The notes: a model not told the origin generated them from the sequence alone. DNA of 64,000 nucleotides from Gordonia sp. X0973 (GCF_013348785.1 NZ_CP054691.1:2232001-2296000), one strand, 5' to 3'. Positions 9,064 through 18,576 are shown, counted from the first letter of the stretch. A program made the numbers and translations.

Positions 9064-10359
9064 TCAGCGACCGAAACCGGGATACTGCCCCGGGAACTGA
9101 CCGGGCGCCGGGCCGCCGAACGGCGGTCCCGGGTTTCCGGCCGGTGGCCGCATGGGCGGCTGCGGCATCGGCTGCGGAGCCGGGCCGGGAGCCGGCCTCG
9201 GCGGCGGGCCGAAGCCGCCCGGCCGCGGCATCGGGGCGGGAGCGGGAGCCGCGAACGGGTTCGGCGACTGACCGTATCCGCCGACCGGCAGGGGCATCCC
9301 GCCGCCGGGCATGCCGGGCGGCGTGCCCTTGCCCTTGCGTCCGCGGATGACGAAGAAGCCGATGAGCGCGGCCAGCAGCACCACCACCGCCACCGGGATC
9401 AGCACCCACATCAGGTTGAACCCGCTGTCCTCGTCGGAATCGGCCGCCGAGAGGTTCGCCCCGTTGCTCTGCAGGAAGCTGCGCAGGTCCACCGGGTCGG
9501 TCACGAAGGCGAACTCCGACGACTCACCGCCGGGCTGGGTCTTGTTCTTGAACGAGTTGATACCGATGACCTCGCCCTTGGCGTTGACGGTCGGGCCGCC
9601 CGACATGCCGGTGCCGATGGTCGCCGACACCTCGGTCTGCTCGTTGCCGTTGGCCCCCTTCTGCCGCGACGAGACGGTTCCGGTCTTGAACGACGGCTGC
9701 GGGATCATCGACTGGTCCGACACGCGCGCGACGCCGCCGGGGAAGCCGACCGAGGTGATCGGGTCGCCCTCGGTGGGCAGGTTCTTCACGATCGGGAGCG
9801 GGACCAGACCGGAGGGCGGGTTGTTCAACCGCACGACGGCGTTGTCACCCTTCCCGAACTTCTCGCTGGCCACCACCTGAACATCCGACCACGCGCTGAT
9901 CAGCTGGTTCTCGCCGTCGGGCTGCTTCACGCGCACCTTCACGGTGGGCGCGTCGCCGGAGCCGTTCGCCCCGCGCACCGGCCACTTGTTGTTGTAGGCC
10001 ATGGACAGCAGCTGCGCGGCATCCGCTTCGTTGCCGCCGGCGATCGAGTTCGCCACCTTCTCGTAGAAGTCCATCGGATCCGCGTTGACGCAGTGGCCGG
10101 CGGTGGCGATGTAGCCGGCCGGGTCGACGACGAAGCCGGTGCAGTGCCCCTCGATGTCGATGTCCTCGGTCCACCGGGCACCGCCCTTGAACGGCACCTG
10201 CACGGCGCCGGTGAACTTCAACCCGAGATAGACGACGGCCTTCTTGACCTTCGCATTGACCTCGGCCGGACTCGGCTCCGCCATCGCCGGTGCCGCACCG
10301 GACATCATTGCGACCGATGCCGCCAGCGTGAGTGCCGCCAGCCTGATGGTTCGTTTCAC
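9064..10359 (-). CDS. Exported membrane-anchored trypsin-like serine protease
   Basis: A 431-residue protein. A signal peptide (KRTIRLAALTLAASVAMMSG, ending near PAMA) precedes a trypsin-like domain of about 280 residues with His in TAGHC, Asp in GDNAVVRL and Ser in GMSGGPTVN. A transmembrane helix (about 317-339) follows, then an RGRKGKG stop-transfer stretch and a Pro/Gly/Met-rich tail of about 90 residues. The protease should face outside with the tail in the cytosol. Start: the GTG at 10359 is preceded by AAGGCGGAG; an upstream GTG at 10416 would add 19 residues before the signal peptide. Substrate unknown. Confidence 0.85.
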   Translation of the reverse strand: MKRTIRLAALTLAASVAMMSGAAPAMAEPSPAEVNAKVKKAVVYLGLKFTGAVQVPFKGGARWTEDIDIEGHCTGFVVDPAGYIATAGHCVNADPMDFYEKVANSIAGGNEADAAQLLSMAYNNKWPVRGANGSGDAPTVKVRVKQPDGENQLISAWSDVQVVASEKFGKGDNAVVRLNNPPSGLVPLPIVKNLPTEGDPITSVGFPGGVARVSDQSMIPQPSFKTGTVSSRQKGANGNEQTEVSATIGTGMSGGPTVNAKGEVIGINSFKNKTQPGGESSEFAFVTDPVDLRSFLQSNGANLSAADSDEDSGFNLMWVLIPVAVVVLLAALIGFFVIRGRKGKGTPPGMPGGGMPLPVGGYGQSPNPFAAPAPAPMPRPGGFGPPPRPAPGPAPQPMPQPPMRPPAGNPGPPFGGPAPGQFPGQYPGFGR

Positions 10360-10428
10360 CGTCTCCGCCTTGATTGGTGCTCGTTGGGATTTCTCCACAT
10401 CAGAGTAATGGGACACCGGCCCAACTCG

Positions 10429-11883
10429 TCATTCAGATCGCTCGCCGGCACCGTCGACGGGGGTGAATCGGACACGGCGTTGCGCGGGGTCGGCCTGGGT
10501 GAGCGTCACCGCCAGCCGGTTGCCCGGTGCCGGATCGCCCTCGCAGGGCGCCAGGACGGGCGGGTCGGCCACGAACACCTCGGCCGCGCGGCGGTCGCGG
10601 CGCGGCCGCGTCACGACGGCGTCGAACCGCTGCCCGACGTACTTCTCCAGGACGACGGCCTCGGCGAGGTCGACCGATTCCCGGTCGGCCCGGCTCGCCA
10701 GCCGCGCCGACTCCTCGACCTGCGCGGGCAGGCCGGGCAGCGCCTCGAGCACCCAATCGGGCACCGGACGCCCGGCTGCGACGGCGAGGCACGCCTCGGT
10801 GGCGAACCGGTCGGGCAGCCGCCGCAGCGGGGCGGTCACGTGCGCGTACACCGAGGCCAAACCCGAATGCTCCGTGTACGGGGTGGTCCCGTCGTCGTTC
10901 GCGACCGCGGGTAGCGCCAGATAGTCGGCGCCGCTCAGCAGGCCGGTCGCCGCCGACATGAGGGCGAGCGTCGTCGGCGAATCGGCCGGCTGGGCGGCCA
11001 GGAACTGGCCGATCGTCGCACCGTCGGGCCAGGAGGCCCCCAGCGTGGCGGCCATCGCCCGGAGCTGTTCCACCGCCGCATCCGACGGCGGCGGAACCGT
11101 CCGCAGGATCCCGACGTTCGCGTCGCGCATGATCGTGCCCGCGACGATCCCGGTCAGCAGCGAGAGCTGCTCGTTCCAATCCTCGCTGTCGTAGCGGCGG
11201 GCCAGGCGGATCGTCCACCCGTCGCCGTCGCGCACGACCTCTTGGGCCGGCATGTCGAGGCCGATGGCGCCGCGTGCCAGGGCGGCACGGCTGCGCAGCT
11301 GCCCGAAGGCCGGCAGCGCCGCTATCGAGGGGTGCAGTGCTCCACGCGCGGCATCCGCCGACACCCCGGCGTAGTCGAGTTTGGCCACCGACCGGACGAG
11401 CGCCCGGCGCACGTGCACTCCCCCGTCCCCGAGGCCGCCGACGGTGCCGTCGGGGGCGACCTCCATCGTCCAGACCACGGCGGGGCGGTCGACGTCGGGC
11501 AGCAGCGACCCGCTCCCCTCCGACAGCACCCGCGGGTGCAGCGGTACCGACTCGTCGGGGAAGTAGAAGGTGGTCCCCCGCCTGCGCGCCTCGGCATCCA
11601 ACGCACCGCCGGGCACCACGAGCGCCCCGACGTCGGCGATCGCGTAGTTGACGGTGAAGCCGCCGTCGGGTCGGGTCTGCAGGTAGACGGCCTGGTCGAG
11701 ATCGCGGGAGGTCGGCGGGTCGATCGTCACGAACGGCAGGTGGCGCAGATCCTCGCGGTCGGCGGCACACGAGTCGACGGCGTCGGCCGCCTCGGCCAGC
11801 GCTTGGTCGCCGTAGTCCTCGGTGATGCCCAGTTCGGTCCGGATGCCGGCGAAGTCGATGTCGGGGGCGGAGAAGAAGCGCAC
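10429..11883 (-). CDS. RNB-domain exoribonuclease (RNase II/R family)
   Basis: A 484-residue protein dominated by an RNB catalytic domain. VTIDPPTSRDLDQAVYLQ carries the metal-binding Asp residues, and YAIADVGALV, GTTFYFPD and VTAPLRRLPDRFA are further RNB signatures. Such enzymes degrade RNA 3' to 5'. It is shorter than E. coli RNase II and R: there is little room for N-terminal cold-shock domains and only a reduced C-terminal S1-like segment, as in other actinobacterial RNB proteins. GTG start at 11883. It lies 29 bp downstream of the RNase P RNA gene on the same strand. Confidence 0.88.
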   Translation of the reverse strand: MRFFSAPDIDFAGIRTELGITEDYGDQALAEAADAVDSCAADREDLRHLPFVTIDPPTSRDLDQAVYLQTRPDGGFTVNYAIADVGALVVPGGALDAEARRRGTTFYFPDESVPLHPRVLSEGSGSLLPDVDRPAVVWTMEVAPDGTVGGLGDGGVHVRRALVRSVAKLDYAGVSADAARGALHPSIAALPAFGQLRSRAALARGAIGLDMPAQEVVRDGDGWTIRLARRYDSEDWNEQLSLLTGIVAGTIMRDANVGILRTVPPPSDAAVEQLRAMAATLGASWPDGATIGQFLAAQPADSPTTLALMSAATGLLSGADYLALPAVANDDGTTPYTEHSGLASVYAHVTAPLRRLPDRFATEACLAVAAGRPVPDWVLEALPGLPAQVEESARLASRADRESVDLAEAVVLEKYVGQRFDAVVTRPRRDRRAAEVFVADPPVLAPCEGDPAPGNRLAVTLTQADPAQRRVRFTPVDGAGERSE

Positions 11884-11912
11884 ACCACGAATCTAGTGCC
11901 CGGGTCGAAGGG

Positions 11913-12318
<406 letters not shown>

Positions 12319-12323
12319 CGTTC

Positions 12324-12329
12324 AGGGTA
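12324..12329 (-). promoter_or_regulatory. -10 element of the rnpB promoter
   Basis: TACCCT on the minus strand, about 6 nt before the predicted 5' end of the RNase P RNA. The -35 region is not clear. Confidence 0.45.
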
Positions 12330-12355
12330 CACGTCCCCGCGCACCCTCCGAACCG

Positions 12356-13018
12356 TTACGCGAGTGGGTAACTGCGCAGGTGGGATGTGTCGTTGACCAG
12401 CCTGCCGACCGACCCGCCGTCGACGAAGAACTCCACCAACGACACCGAGGCGAGGTCGAGGTGAAGGCCGTAGAGCAACTCCGGTCCCACCCCGAGGGCC
12501 TCGCGCAGCATCGACTTGATGGGGGTGACGTGGCTGACCAGCACGACGGTCTGCCCTGGGTGGGCGGCGACGATCCGCGCACGGGCGGCGGCCACCCGCT
12601 CCTGGGTGTCGGCGAAGCTCTCGCCCCCGGGCGGGGCCAGGGTGGTGTCGCCGATCCACGCCCGGTGCAGTTCCGGGTCGCGCTGGGCGGCCTCGGTGAA
12701 GGTCAACCCCTCCCACTCCCCGAAGTCGGTCTCGATCAGCCCCTCGTCGACGGTGACTGGCAGCCCGGTCGCGGCGGCGAGCGGGGCGGCGGTCTGCCTG
12801 GTCCGCTGCAGCGGCGAACAGATGATCGCCGAGACCGGCCAGTTCGCGAGGCGGGCCGCCGCGCGTGCGGCCTGCTCGGCGCCCAGCGGGGTGAGCGCCA
12901 CGTCGTCGCGCCCGGAATAGCGGCGGTCGACCGACAGCGGCGTCTGCCCGTGCCGCAGCAGCACGAGTCTCGTCGAGGTCGGTGTCTGATCCCCCTCGCT
13001 GCGCTCGACCGGTGTCAT
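12356..13018 (-). CDS. Histidine phosphatase (phosphoglycerate-mutase-like) protein without RNase H domain
   Basis: A 220-residue histidine phosphatase. LVLLRHGQTPLSVDRRYSG carries the phosphorylated His, IICSPLQRTRQTA the second Arg, and VLVSHVTPIKSML the second catalytic His. Its positional counterpart in M. tuberculosis (Rv2228c) is a fusion of an RNase H domain with this phosphatase. Here the ATG at 13018, behind AGGTGA, starts only about 15 residues before the phosphatase, and no RNase H motif lies upstream. It begins 8 nt after the zinc-ribbon gene, as the last member of the cobC-like/Nif3/zinc-ribbon operon. It may dephosphorylate alpha-ribazole phosphate (CobC-type) or another small metabolite. 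Confidence 0.82.
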   Translation of the reverse strand: MTPVERSEGDQTPTSTRLVLLRHGQTPLSVDRRYSGRDDVALTPLGAEQAARAAARLANWPVSAIICSPLQRTRQTAAPLAAATGLPVTVDEGLIETDFGEWEGLTFTEAAQRDPELHRAWIGDTTLAPPGGESFADTQERVAAARARIVAAHPGQTVVLVSHVTPIKSMLREALGVGPELLYGLHLDLASVSLVEFFVDGGSVGRLVNDTSHLRSYPLA

Positions 13019-13026
13019 CGGGTCAC

Positions 13027-13764
13027 CTAGAGGCCGGATTCGTGGGTGCGGATGAGCAGCGCGCCGCATTCCTCGCACCGCAGCACGTCGTCCTCGTCGG
13101 CCGCCGCGATCGCCGAGAGGGTGCCGCGGTCCAGCTCCATCCGGCACGCGCCACAGCGCCGCTGGCGCAACAGCCCGGCACCCGGCTTGCCGTGGGCCGT
13201 CTGCCGGTCGTAGACCGCCAGCAGTTCGTCCGGCGCGTCGACGACGATGTCCGCGCGACGCTTCGTGAGGTCGGCGATGGAGGCGTCGAGGTCGGCGGCC
13301 GCGGCGTCCCGTGCGGCGGTGGCCCGCTCGACGTCGGCCAGCAGGGCGGCGACCGCGGCCTGCGCCCGCGACTTCTCCGCGGTGGTCGCCTCCTGCTGCT
13401 CCATCAGTTCAAGCAGCTCGTCCTCGGCGACCCCGCGGCGGCGCGAGAGTCCGGCCAATTCGTGCTGGAGTTCCGACAGCGCCTTGGGGGCCATGCCCGC
13501 CTGGTTCAGCAGCTGCGAATCGTGTTCCTCGCGCGTGCGCATGCCGCTGATCTCCCCGTCGATGCGGCGGTATTCGCGGTCCAGGTCTTCGGCGGCGATG
13601 TCGGCGCGCACCGCATCGTCACGGGCGGTGTCGATCTGCGTCTGCAGCCCGGCGATCTCGGCGTCCTCCGGCAGATTCGCGCGCCGATGGCGCAGCTTGG
13701 CCAGGTCGGCGTCGACCTCTGCCACTTCGAGCATGATCCGCTGCTTGGCCGCCTGCACCTTCAT
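13027..13764 (-). CDS. Coiled-coil C4-type zinc-ribbon protein
   Basis: A 245-residue protein. Residues 1 to about 175 are a long charged helical region (EVAEVDADLAKLRHRRANLP onward) that should form a coiled-coil hairpin. The C terminus holds a four-cysteine zinc ribbon, CGACRMEL then CEECGALL. The family (Rv2229c-like, DUF164 type) is widespread in actinobacteria, always next to the Nif3-like gene, and has been proposed to bind nucleic acid; its exact role is not settled. Start: the ATG at 13764 opens the helical region. It lies 11 nt after the Nif3-like gene. Confidence 0.86.
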   Translation of the reverse strand: MKVQAAKQRIMLEVAEVDADLAKLRHRRANLPEDAEIAGLQTQIDTARDDAVRADIAAEDLDREYRRIDGEISGMRTREEHDSQLLNQAGMAPKALSELQHELAGLSRRRGVAEDELLELMEQQEATTAEKSRAQAAVAALLADVERATAARDAAAADLDASIADLTKRRADIVVDAPDELLAVYDRQTAHGKPGAGLLRQRRCGACRMELDRGTLSAIAAADEDDVLRCEECGALLIRTHESGL

Positions 13765-13775
13765 GACGGGCGAGT

Positions 13776-14906
13776 CTAGCGGTGCGGCGCGTAGGCCACG
13801 ACGAACGGATCGGTCGGCTCGCGAAATTCGGTGGCCGCGATGCCCGTTTGCCGCAGCAGTTCGGCGGTCGGGGCGCACCACGGGAACTCGGTGGTCCAGT
13901 GCCCGGCATCGACGAGGGCCGGTCCTCCGGCGCGGCACGCCTCGTCAACGACGTGGTGGCGCAGGTCGCCGGTGAGGTACACATCGGCCCCCGCACGGGC
14001 GGCCGCGTCGATGAGTGAATCGCCCGCTCCGCCGCAGACGGCGACCCGGCGGACCCGCTGCTCGGGATCGCCGGCGGCGCGGATCCCCCATTCCGCGAGG
14101 GGAAGCCTCGCCCCGGCGTGGGCGACGAATTCGCGCAGCGACATCGCCTCGTCGAGGTCGCCGACGCGCCCGAGGCCCACGTCGCCGGGCAGCGGCGCCA
14201 ACTCCAGGACGTCGAAGGCCGGCTCCTCGTACGGATGTGCCGCGCGCAGCGCGTCCAACACGTCGGCGCGTCGGCGTCTCGGTGCGACGACCTCGACGCG
14301 CGCCTCCACCACCTCCGTCACCCCGCCGACCGAACCGATGGCCGGTGTGGCGCCGGGGAGCGCCTCGAACTGTCCGGCACCGGTGACGCTCCACGCGCAG
14401 TGCCGGTAGTCGCCGATCTCACCGGCCCCGGCGGCGAACAGGCCGTCGCGCACCCGCGCGGCTGCGTCGACCGGGACCAGCACCACCCATTTGTCCAGCT
14501 CGCCGCTCGGAATGGGTTGCAGCGCAGCGGTTTCGCGCACGCCCAACAGGTCGGCGAGCGCATCGGAGACCCCGGGGCGGGCGCTGTCGGCGTTGGTGTG
14601 GGCGGTGTAGAGCGCACATCCGGCCCGGATCAGCCGGTGGATGATGGCACCCTTCGGGGTGGACGCGGCGACGGTGTCGACCCCGCGCAACAGCAGCGGG
14701 TGGTGCGCGACGATCAACTCGACCTCCTGCGCCACCGCGGCCTCGACGACCGCCGGCGTGACGTCGACGCACACCAGCGCCCGCGTCACGGGTTGCGCCG
14801 GATCGCCGCACACCAGCCCCACCGAGTCCCACCCCTGCGAGAGCGCCGGCGGGAAGGCCTTCTCGAGCCGGTCGATCACCGTCGACAACAGCACCGGATC
14901 CGTCAC
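13776..14906 (-). CDS. Nif3-like dinuclear metal-centre protein
   Basis: A 376-residue Nif3/YbgI-family protein with an inserted middle domain, as in Gram-positive members. The metal ligands are seen in [19 protein letters not shown] and DAGHWTTEF. The insertion (about residues 130-235) contains [13 protein letters not shown], the usual YqfO/CutA-like segment. The family forms hexameric rings with two metal ions per subunit and has been described as GTP cyclohydrolase I type 2-like, but the true activity is uncertain. Its ATG overlaps the stop of the cobC-like gene by 4 nt, so translation is probably coupled. Confidence 0.9.
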   Translation of the reverse strand: MTDPVLLSTVIDRLEKAFPPALSQGWDSVGLVCGDPAQPVTRALVCVDVTPAVVEAAVAQEVELIVAHHPLLLRGVDTVAASTPKGAIIHRLIRAGCALYTAHTNADSARPGVSDALADLLGVRETAALQPIPSGELDKWVVLVPVDAAARVRDGLFAAGAGEIGDYRHCAWSVTGAGQFEALPGATPAIGSVGGVTEVVEARVEVVAPRRRRADVLDALRAAHPYEEPAFDVLELAPLPGDVGLGRVGDLDEAMSLREFVAHAGARLPLAEWGIRAAGDPEQRVRRVAVCGGAGDSLIDAAARAGADVYLTGDLRHHVVDEACRAGGPALVDAGHWTTEFPWCAPTAELLRQTGIAATEFREPTDPFVVAYAPHR

Positions 14907-15946
14907 CGCGATCCCCTTTCCGCGTCGTGCGCTGCGAGTTCGTCGAGCACCGATTCGAGCGCATGGGAAAGATCATCGACCAGTTCCCGGTCCCGGACGG
15001 CGAAACGCAGGTACCGCGCGTCGAGTCCGGTGAAGTTCTCCGCGCTGCGCACGGCGAAGCCGCGGCGCCGCAGGGCCGCGCGGATGTCGGCGGCCCGAGG
15101 GTGCTCGACCAGGACGAAGGGTGCCGCGGACTCGGCCGGGATGGTGAACCCCGCCTCCCGCAGGGCGGCGCACAGGTATGCCCGCTCCCCCTCGACGGAT
15201 CTGGCCTGTTCGGCACCGTAGGCCCGCCCCTGCGGCGAGGCGCAGGCGTGCAGCGCGGCGAGGGTGAGCGAATCCACCGGCCACGACCGCCGTCGGCGCT
15301 CCAACTCGGCGATCACGGCGGGAGCGGCGAGCAGGTAGCCGGCGCGCAACCCGGCCAGCCCGAAGGTCTTCGTCACGCTGCGCAGGACCACCACGTCCTC
15401 TCCCGCGAGATCGGCGACCGATCCGCCGGTCAGGTCGGCGAAGGCCTCGTCGACGACGAGGAGCCGTCCGGGTGCCCGCAGCGCCGCGATGTCGGCGGCG
15501 GGGTGCAGCACCGACGTCGGATTCGTCGGATTGCCGACGACGACGAGATCGGCGTCGGGCGGGATCTGTGCGCACACGTCTGCCAGTCGCCACGGCGCGG
15601 AGCCGATGACCTCGGTGACCGGGACGCCGGCGCGGCGCAGCAGGGAGACCGGCTCGGTGAAGGAGGGGACGACAACGGCTGCATGCGCCCGGCCCAGGCC
15701 CGCGACCAGCTCGAAGCCCTCGGCCGCGCCGTTGAGCAGGAGTACCTCGTCGGGTCGGCGGTCGTGCAGCTGCGCCAAGGCCGCGCGCGTCGCCCACTCG
15801 TCGTCGGCGCGGGGGTAGGCGGCGAGTTCGCTCATCGCGGCCGACAGCGCGGCGACGACGAAGTCGGGTGGACCGGGCCGCACGTTGACGGCGAAGTCGA
15901 CCATTCCGGGGAGCGCGTCGGCGTCGCCGTGACGGTCGGGATCCAT
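14903..15946 (-). CDS. cobC: Class I/II aminotransferase-fold protein, CobC type
   Basis: A 347-residue PLP-dependent fold-type I enzyme. [22 protein letters not shown] and the PLP-binding lysine in [18 protein letters not shown] are clear. It matches the actinobacterial cobalamin-region protein CobC (Rv2231c), related to L-threonine-O-3-phosphate decarboxylase CobD of enterics, which makes the aminopropanol linker of cobalamin. That precise activity is inferred from family and context; histidinol-phosphate aminotransferase-like activity is the main alternative. The ATG at 15946 ([14 protein letters not shown]) leaves a short divergent region to ptpA. Confidence 0.78.
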   Translation of the reverse strand: MDPDRHGDADALPGMVDFAVNVRPGPPDFVVAALSAAMSELAAYPRADDEWATRAALAQLHDRRPDEVLLLNGAAEGFELVAGLGRAHAAVVVPSFTEPVSLLRRAGVPVTEVIGSAPWRLADVCAQIPPDADLVVVGNPTNPTSVLHPAADIAALRAPGRLLVVDEAFADLTGGSVADLAGEDVVVLRSVTKTFGLAGLRAGYLLAAPAVIAELERRRRSWPVDSLTLAALHACASPQGRAYGAEQARSVEGERAYLCAALREAGFTIPAESAAPFVLVEHPRAADIRAALRRRGFAVRSAENFTGLDARYLRFAVRDRELVDDLSHALESVLDELAAHDAERGSR

Positions 15947-15988
15947 GGCAGCAGCGTACCGATTCCGGCGCGCCGGACCGCTCCCCCG

Positions 15989-15994
15989 TATTCT
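15989..15994 (+). promoter_or_regulatory. -10 element upstream of ptpA
   Basis: TATTCT with 9 nt to the ATG at 16004 (3 nt to the ATG at 15998). A start 7 nt downstream of the element gives a leader of 0-3 nt for the second ATG, which favours it. Confidence 0.4.
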
Positions 15995-16003
15995 GGGATG
16001 GCG

Positions 16004-16489
16004 ATGACTGAGAAACTTCTCATCTGTGTGGTGTGTACCGGCAACATCTGTCGTTCGCCCATGGGCCAGAACATCCTGCGGCACGCGTTGGCCCAGGAGG
16101 GGTTGGCCGATCGGGTCGACGTGGTGAGTGCCGGGACCAGTGGCTGGCACGTCGGCGACGCCGCGGACAACCGCGCGCGCACCGAATTGCTCGCCCACGG
16201 GTATCCCGACGATCACGTGGCGGCCCAGGTCGGCCCCCGACATTTCGACGCCGACCTGATCCTCGCGATGGATGCCGAGCATGTGCGGGCGTTGGAACGC
16301 AAACGTCTGGGCGAGCGCGTCCGGCTTGTCCGCAGCTTCGATCCCGACGCCGAGCCGGACGCCGACGTCCCCGATCCCTACTACGGCACCCAGGACGACT
16401 TCGCGCACACCCGCGAACTCATCGAAGCGGCGGTGCCCGGGATCCTCGAGTGGGTGCGCACCCGACTGCGCGAGTCGCTCGTGAGCTGA
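16004..16489 (+). CDS. ptpA: Low-molecular-weight protein-tyrosine phosphatase
   Basis: A 161-residue LMW-PTP. The P-loop CTGNICRSP holds nucleophile Cys11 and Arg17, and the general acid is the Asp in DVPDPYYG near the C terminus. The family removes phosphate from tyrosines; the M. tuberculosis counterpart PtpA is secreted, but no export signal is visible here. Start: ATG at 16004 is preferred over the ATG at 15998 because of promoter spacing. The stop is 1 nt before the SURF1 ATG, so they form a two-gene operon. No ptkA-like kinase gene sits beside it, unlike in M. tuberculosis. Confidence 0.9.
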   Translation: MTEKLLICVVCTGNICRSPMGQNILRHALAQEGLADRVDVVSAGTSGWHVGDAADNRARTELLAHGYPDDHVAAQVGPRHFDADLILAMDAEHVRALERKRLGERVRLVRSFDPDAEPDADVPDPYYGTQDDFAHTRELIEAAVPGILEWVRTRLRESLVS

Positions 16490-16490
16490 C

Positions 16491-17429
16491 ATGTCCGTCT
16501 TGCGCACCATCCTCCGTCCCGGTCCCATCGCGCTGGGGATCGCCGTCGCGGCCTTCGCCGCGCTGTGCTTCTCCGTGCTGGCACCGTGGCAGTTGGGCAA
16601 GAACACGACGACCTCGCACCGCAACGAACTGATCCGCCATGCCGTGGCGACCCCGGCGGTGCCGATCGCCGAGGTCGTCGCCCCCGGACTCCCGGTCGAT
16701 CCGAATGCCGAATGGCGCGAGGTCTCCTTGACCGGCCGCTACCTGCCCGATCACCAGGTCCTCGTCCGGTTGCGCAGCATCGAGGAGCGCCCGTCGGTCG
16801 AGGTCCTCGTGCCGTTCGAATCGGCCGGGACCGTGTACCTGGTCAATCGGGGCTATGTTCGCCCGCCCAAGGCCGCCGATCTGCCCGACGTGCCCGCCCC
16901 GCCGGATGGGACGGTCACCGTCGACGCCCGCATCCGGTTCGGCGAGGGCACCGATCCGGGCCGCGGAGTCGGCCGCATCGGCGGGAAGCAGACCGCCTAC
17001 AGCATCGACCCCAGCGCCGTCGCGACGGCCGAGGGCATCGCCCTCGCGCCGTTCTACCTGCAGTTGTCCGGCAACCAGCCCGGCTCGCTGGAACCGATCC
17101 CCCTACCCCAGCTCGACGCCGGCCCCTACCTCAGTTACGGGCTGCAGTGGCTGGCGTTCGGGATCATGGCCCCCCTCGGCGTCGTCTACTTCCTGGTCAC
17201 CGAGATCCGCACCAGGCGTCGGGCCTCCGCTGCCGCGAAGGGCGCGGGGGAATCACCGCGCCCCGGCACCGAAGCTGACGATGCGACGACCCGGAAGAAG
17301 GACCGAATGCGCCGGGCCGGTTTCACCACCGGCAGCAAGCAGCGGCAGACGATCGGGGCGGCCCCCGACCTCGCCGCCGACGACGATCAGGTCAAACGCA
17401 AACTCGCCGACCGCTACGGCAACGGCTGA
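16491..17429 (+). CDS. SURF1-family cytochrome c oxidase assembly protein
   Basis: A 312-residue membrane protein with the SURF1 layout: a helix at about 12-31, an extracytoplasmic domain (FSVLAPWQLGKN, then REVSLTGRYLPDHQVLV and VYLVNRGYVRP), and a second helix at about 218-238. SURF1 proteins help insert heme a into subunit I of cytochrome c oxidase. The C-terminal 70 residues are charged and cytosolic. Its stop codon overlaps the first base of the repeat at 17429, the edge of an inserted island; in M. tuberculosis the SURF1 and cobD genes are direct neighbours. Confidence 0.9.
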   Translation: MSVLRTILRPGPIALGIAVAAFAALCFSVLAPWQLGKNTTTSHRNELIRHAVATPAVPIAEVVAPGLPVDPNAEWREVSLTGRYLPDHQVLVRLRSIEERPSVEVLVPFESAGTVYLVNRGYVRPPKAADLPDVPAPPDGTVTVDARIRFGEGTDPGRGVGRIGGKQTAYSIDPSAVATAEGIALAPFYLQLSGNQPGSLEPIPLPQLDAGPYLSYGLQWLAFGIMAPLGVVYFLVTEIRTRRRASAAAKGAGESPRPGTEADDATTRKKDRMRRAGFTTGSKQRQTIGAAPDLAADDDQVKRKLADRYGNG

Positions 17430-17467
17430 CTCTCAATCAGCGGGTTCGGGGTTCCCTGATGGCGCAC
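17425..17467 (+). pseudogene. 3'-half remnant of a tRNA-Lys (attachment-site-like)
   Basis: The sequence runs from an anticodon stem-loop (GCTGA, loop CTCTCAA, TCAGC) through GGGTTCGGGGTTCCC to the acceptor-like TGATGGCGC. This matches the 3' half of an actinobacterial tRNA-Lys(CTT), with one change in the anticodon loop and about 5 nt lost from the T-loop. No 5' half precedes it, since that position is SURF1 coding sequence. A strong terminator follows, as after real tRNA genes. tRNA 3' halves are the usual attachment sites of integrases. Recognition is by eye from known tRNA-Lys sequences. Confidence 0.55.
17429..17454 (+). repeat. Direct repeat, left copy (candidate attL)
   Basis: Shares 22 of 26 positions with 21324-21349 in the same orientation, including an exact ATCAGCGGGTT and GGGTTC. 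It lies inside the tRNA-Lys-like remnant. Confidence 0.5.
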
Positions 17468-17470
17468 AAC

Positions 17471-17507
17471 AAGAAAACCCCTCCAACCAGAGTCGGAGGG
17501 GTTTCTT
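17471..17507 (+). terminator. Intrinsic terminator-like hairpin
   Basis: Arms AAACCCCTCC and GGAGGGGTTT flank a 10-nt loop, with A-rich sequence before and TTTCTT after, so it could stop transcription in both directions. It is 41 bp after the SURF1 stop. Confidence 0.75.
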
Positions 17508-17636
17508 ATCCTCGCGCGACGGCCTGCTAGGCGCCGGAATCGCGCTCAGTGTGCCAAGCGTGTCCCAACGGGTGGAGTGCCGCTCCCGGTGGCTCAACCG
17601 CCTCGCTGTTGACCAGGCTGGGGGCATGATCGCCTC

Positions 17637-18089
17637 GTGAAGCTCTACCACTTAGACCGAGGTCTCAGCTTTCACCACGGTGCGATGGAGACCCGTACAC
17701 CCGAGGCGCAGGCTGACGCGATTCGCAACTACATCGACGTGCCTCAGTCCGTCACGATGCACGGCGCTCGATACCTCTACCGCGAGACAGCTCAGCGGCG
17801 ATCGAGTTCGTGTGGGAGCTTGTGCGCCAGCGAGAGTTTCCAGAGCACCCCACACGACTCGGATCGCTGTTCTGCTTCGCCGACGCCACGGCCGCGGCGC
17901 TGTTCGGTAAGCACGGCAGTCCCCACGGGTTCGGCCATGTTTGGGAGATCGAGGCAGCAGACGACACCGCGCGCTTCGACATGCGATGGCTCGACCGCAA
18001 CAACTCGTTCGTCGCGATGATCTCGAACGCTCAGCACTACTGGAGGCAGGATGCCAACGAGTCACCGATCTGGGGAGTACCTGGTGTAG
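17637..18089 (+). pseudogene. DUF2441-family gene broken by two frameshifts
   Basis: The frame starting at 17637 (GTG) gives MKLYHLDRGLSFHHG and YIDVPQSVTMHGARYLY. Homologous-looking sequence then continues in another frame from about 17798 (AIEFVWELVRQREFPEHPTR, AALFGKHG, RWLDRNNSF, NAQHYW), and the likely end, EYLV plus stop at 18087, is back in the first frame. Put together this resembles DUF2441, a small family of unknown function found on mobile elements. Either the gene is inactivated or the assembly has two indels; the second shift restores the original frame. Confidence 0.6.
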
Positions 18090-18576
18090 CCGTCCACGGC
18101 CCTTGTAGTTGGAAAGCTGGGCACGACGGCGCGGCCCTCGTAGCGTCATTTCCGCGCGTTGGCGTACGGCAGTCGGCCGTAGTGCGCGATAAATGCGGCG
18201 AGCATCGCGCTCTCAGTGCGCTCGGCATCAGCATCCCGGGTCACTCGTCAGCCGACGAGCAAGTCGGCGTGATCCGCGAGTTGCCAAATCCGACGACCGC
18301 CTGCATGGCCGACCATCTGCCCGGCCCCGTTCCGGCGATACTCATCCAGCCGGACCCGCCCGTCCCCAGTGGATGGACTGATCGCCATGAAACTCGTCGA
18401 TCCGCTCCGCCGCCGCGGAGCTATTCCCGCGCGCGGCGTCCAACTCGCCTCGTCAACGGGTGCAGCGGATCGGCGGGCGACCACCGTCATCTGGGGTTCG
18501 GTGGTCGCCAGGTCGACGCGGGCGGCGGGGAACTCTCCGACTCCGCTGCCCGCGCGTCGGCTACCTCGGCTCGCAG
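18090..18576. other. Non-coding or decayed stretch inside the island
   Basis: No convincing gene. Open frames exist on both strands (for example minus strand 18248-18649), but none gives a recognisable protein, a good start site or normal codon bias. It may be decayed coding sequence. Confidence 0.4.

Noticed and set aside
13019..13147. In-frame N-terminal extension of the histidine phosphatase
   Set aside because: It is the out-of-frame shadow of the zinc-ribbon gene, with Arg/His-rich nonsense composition; the ATG at 13018 has a proper ribosome site.
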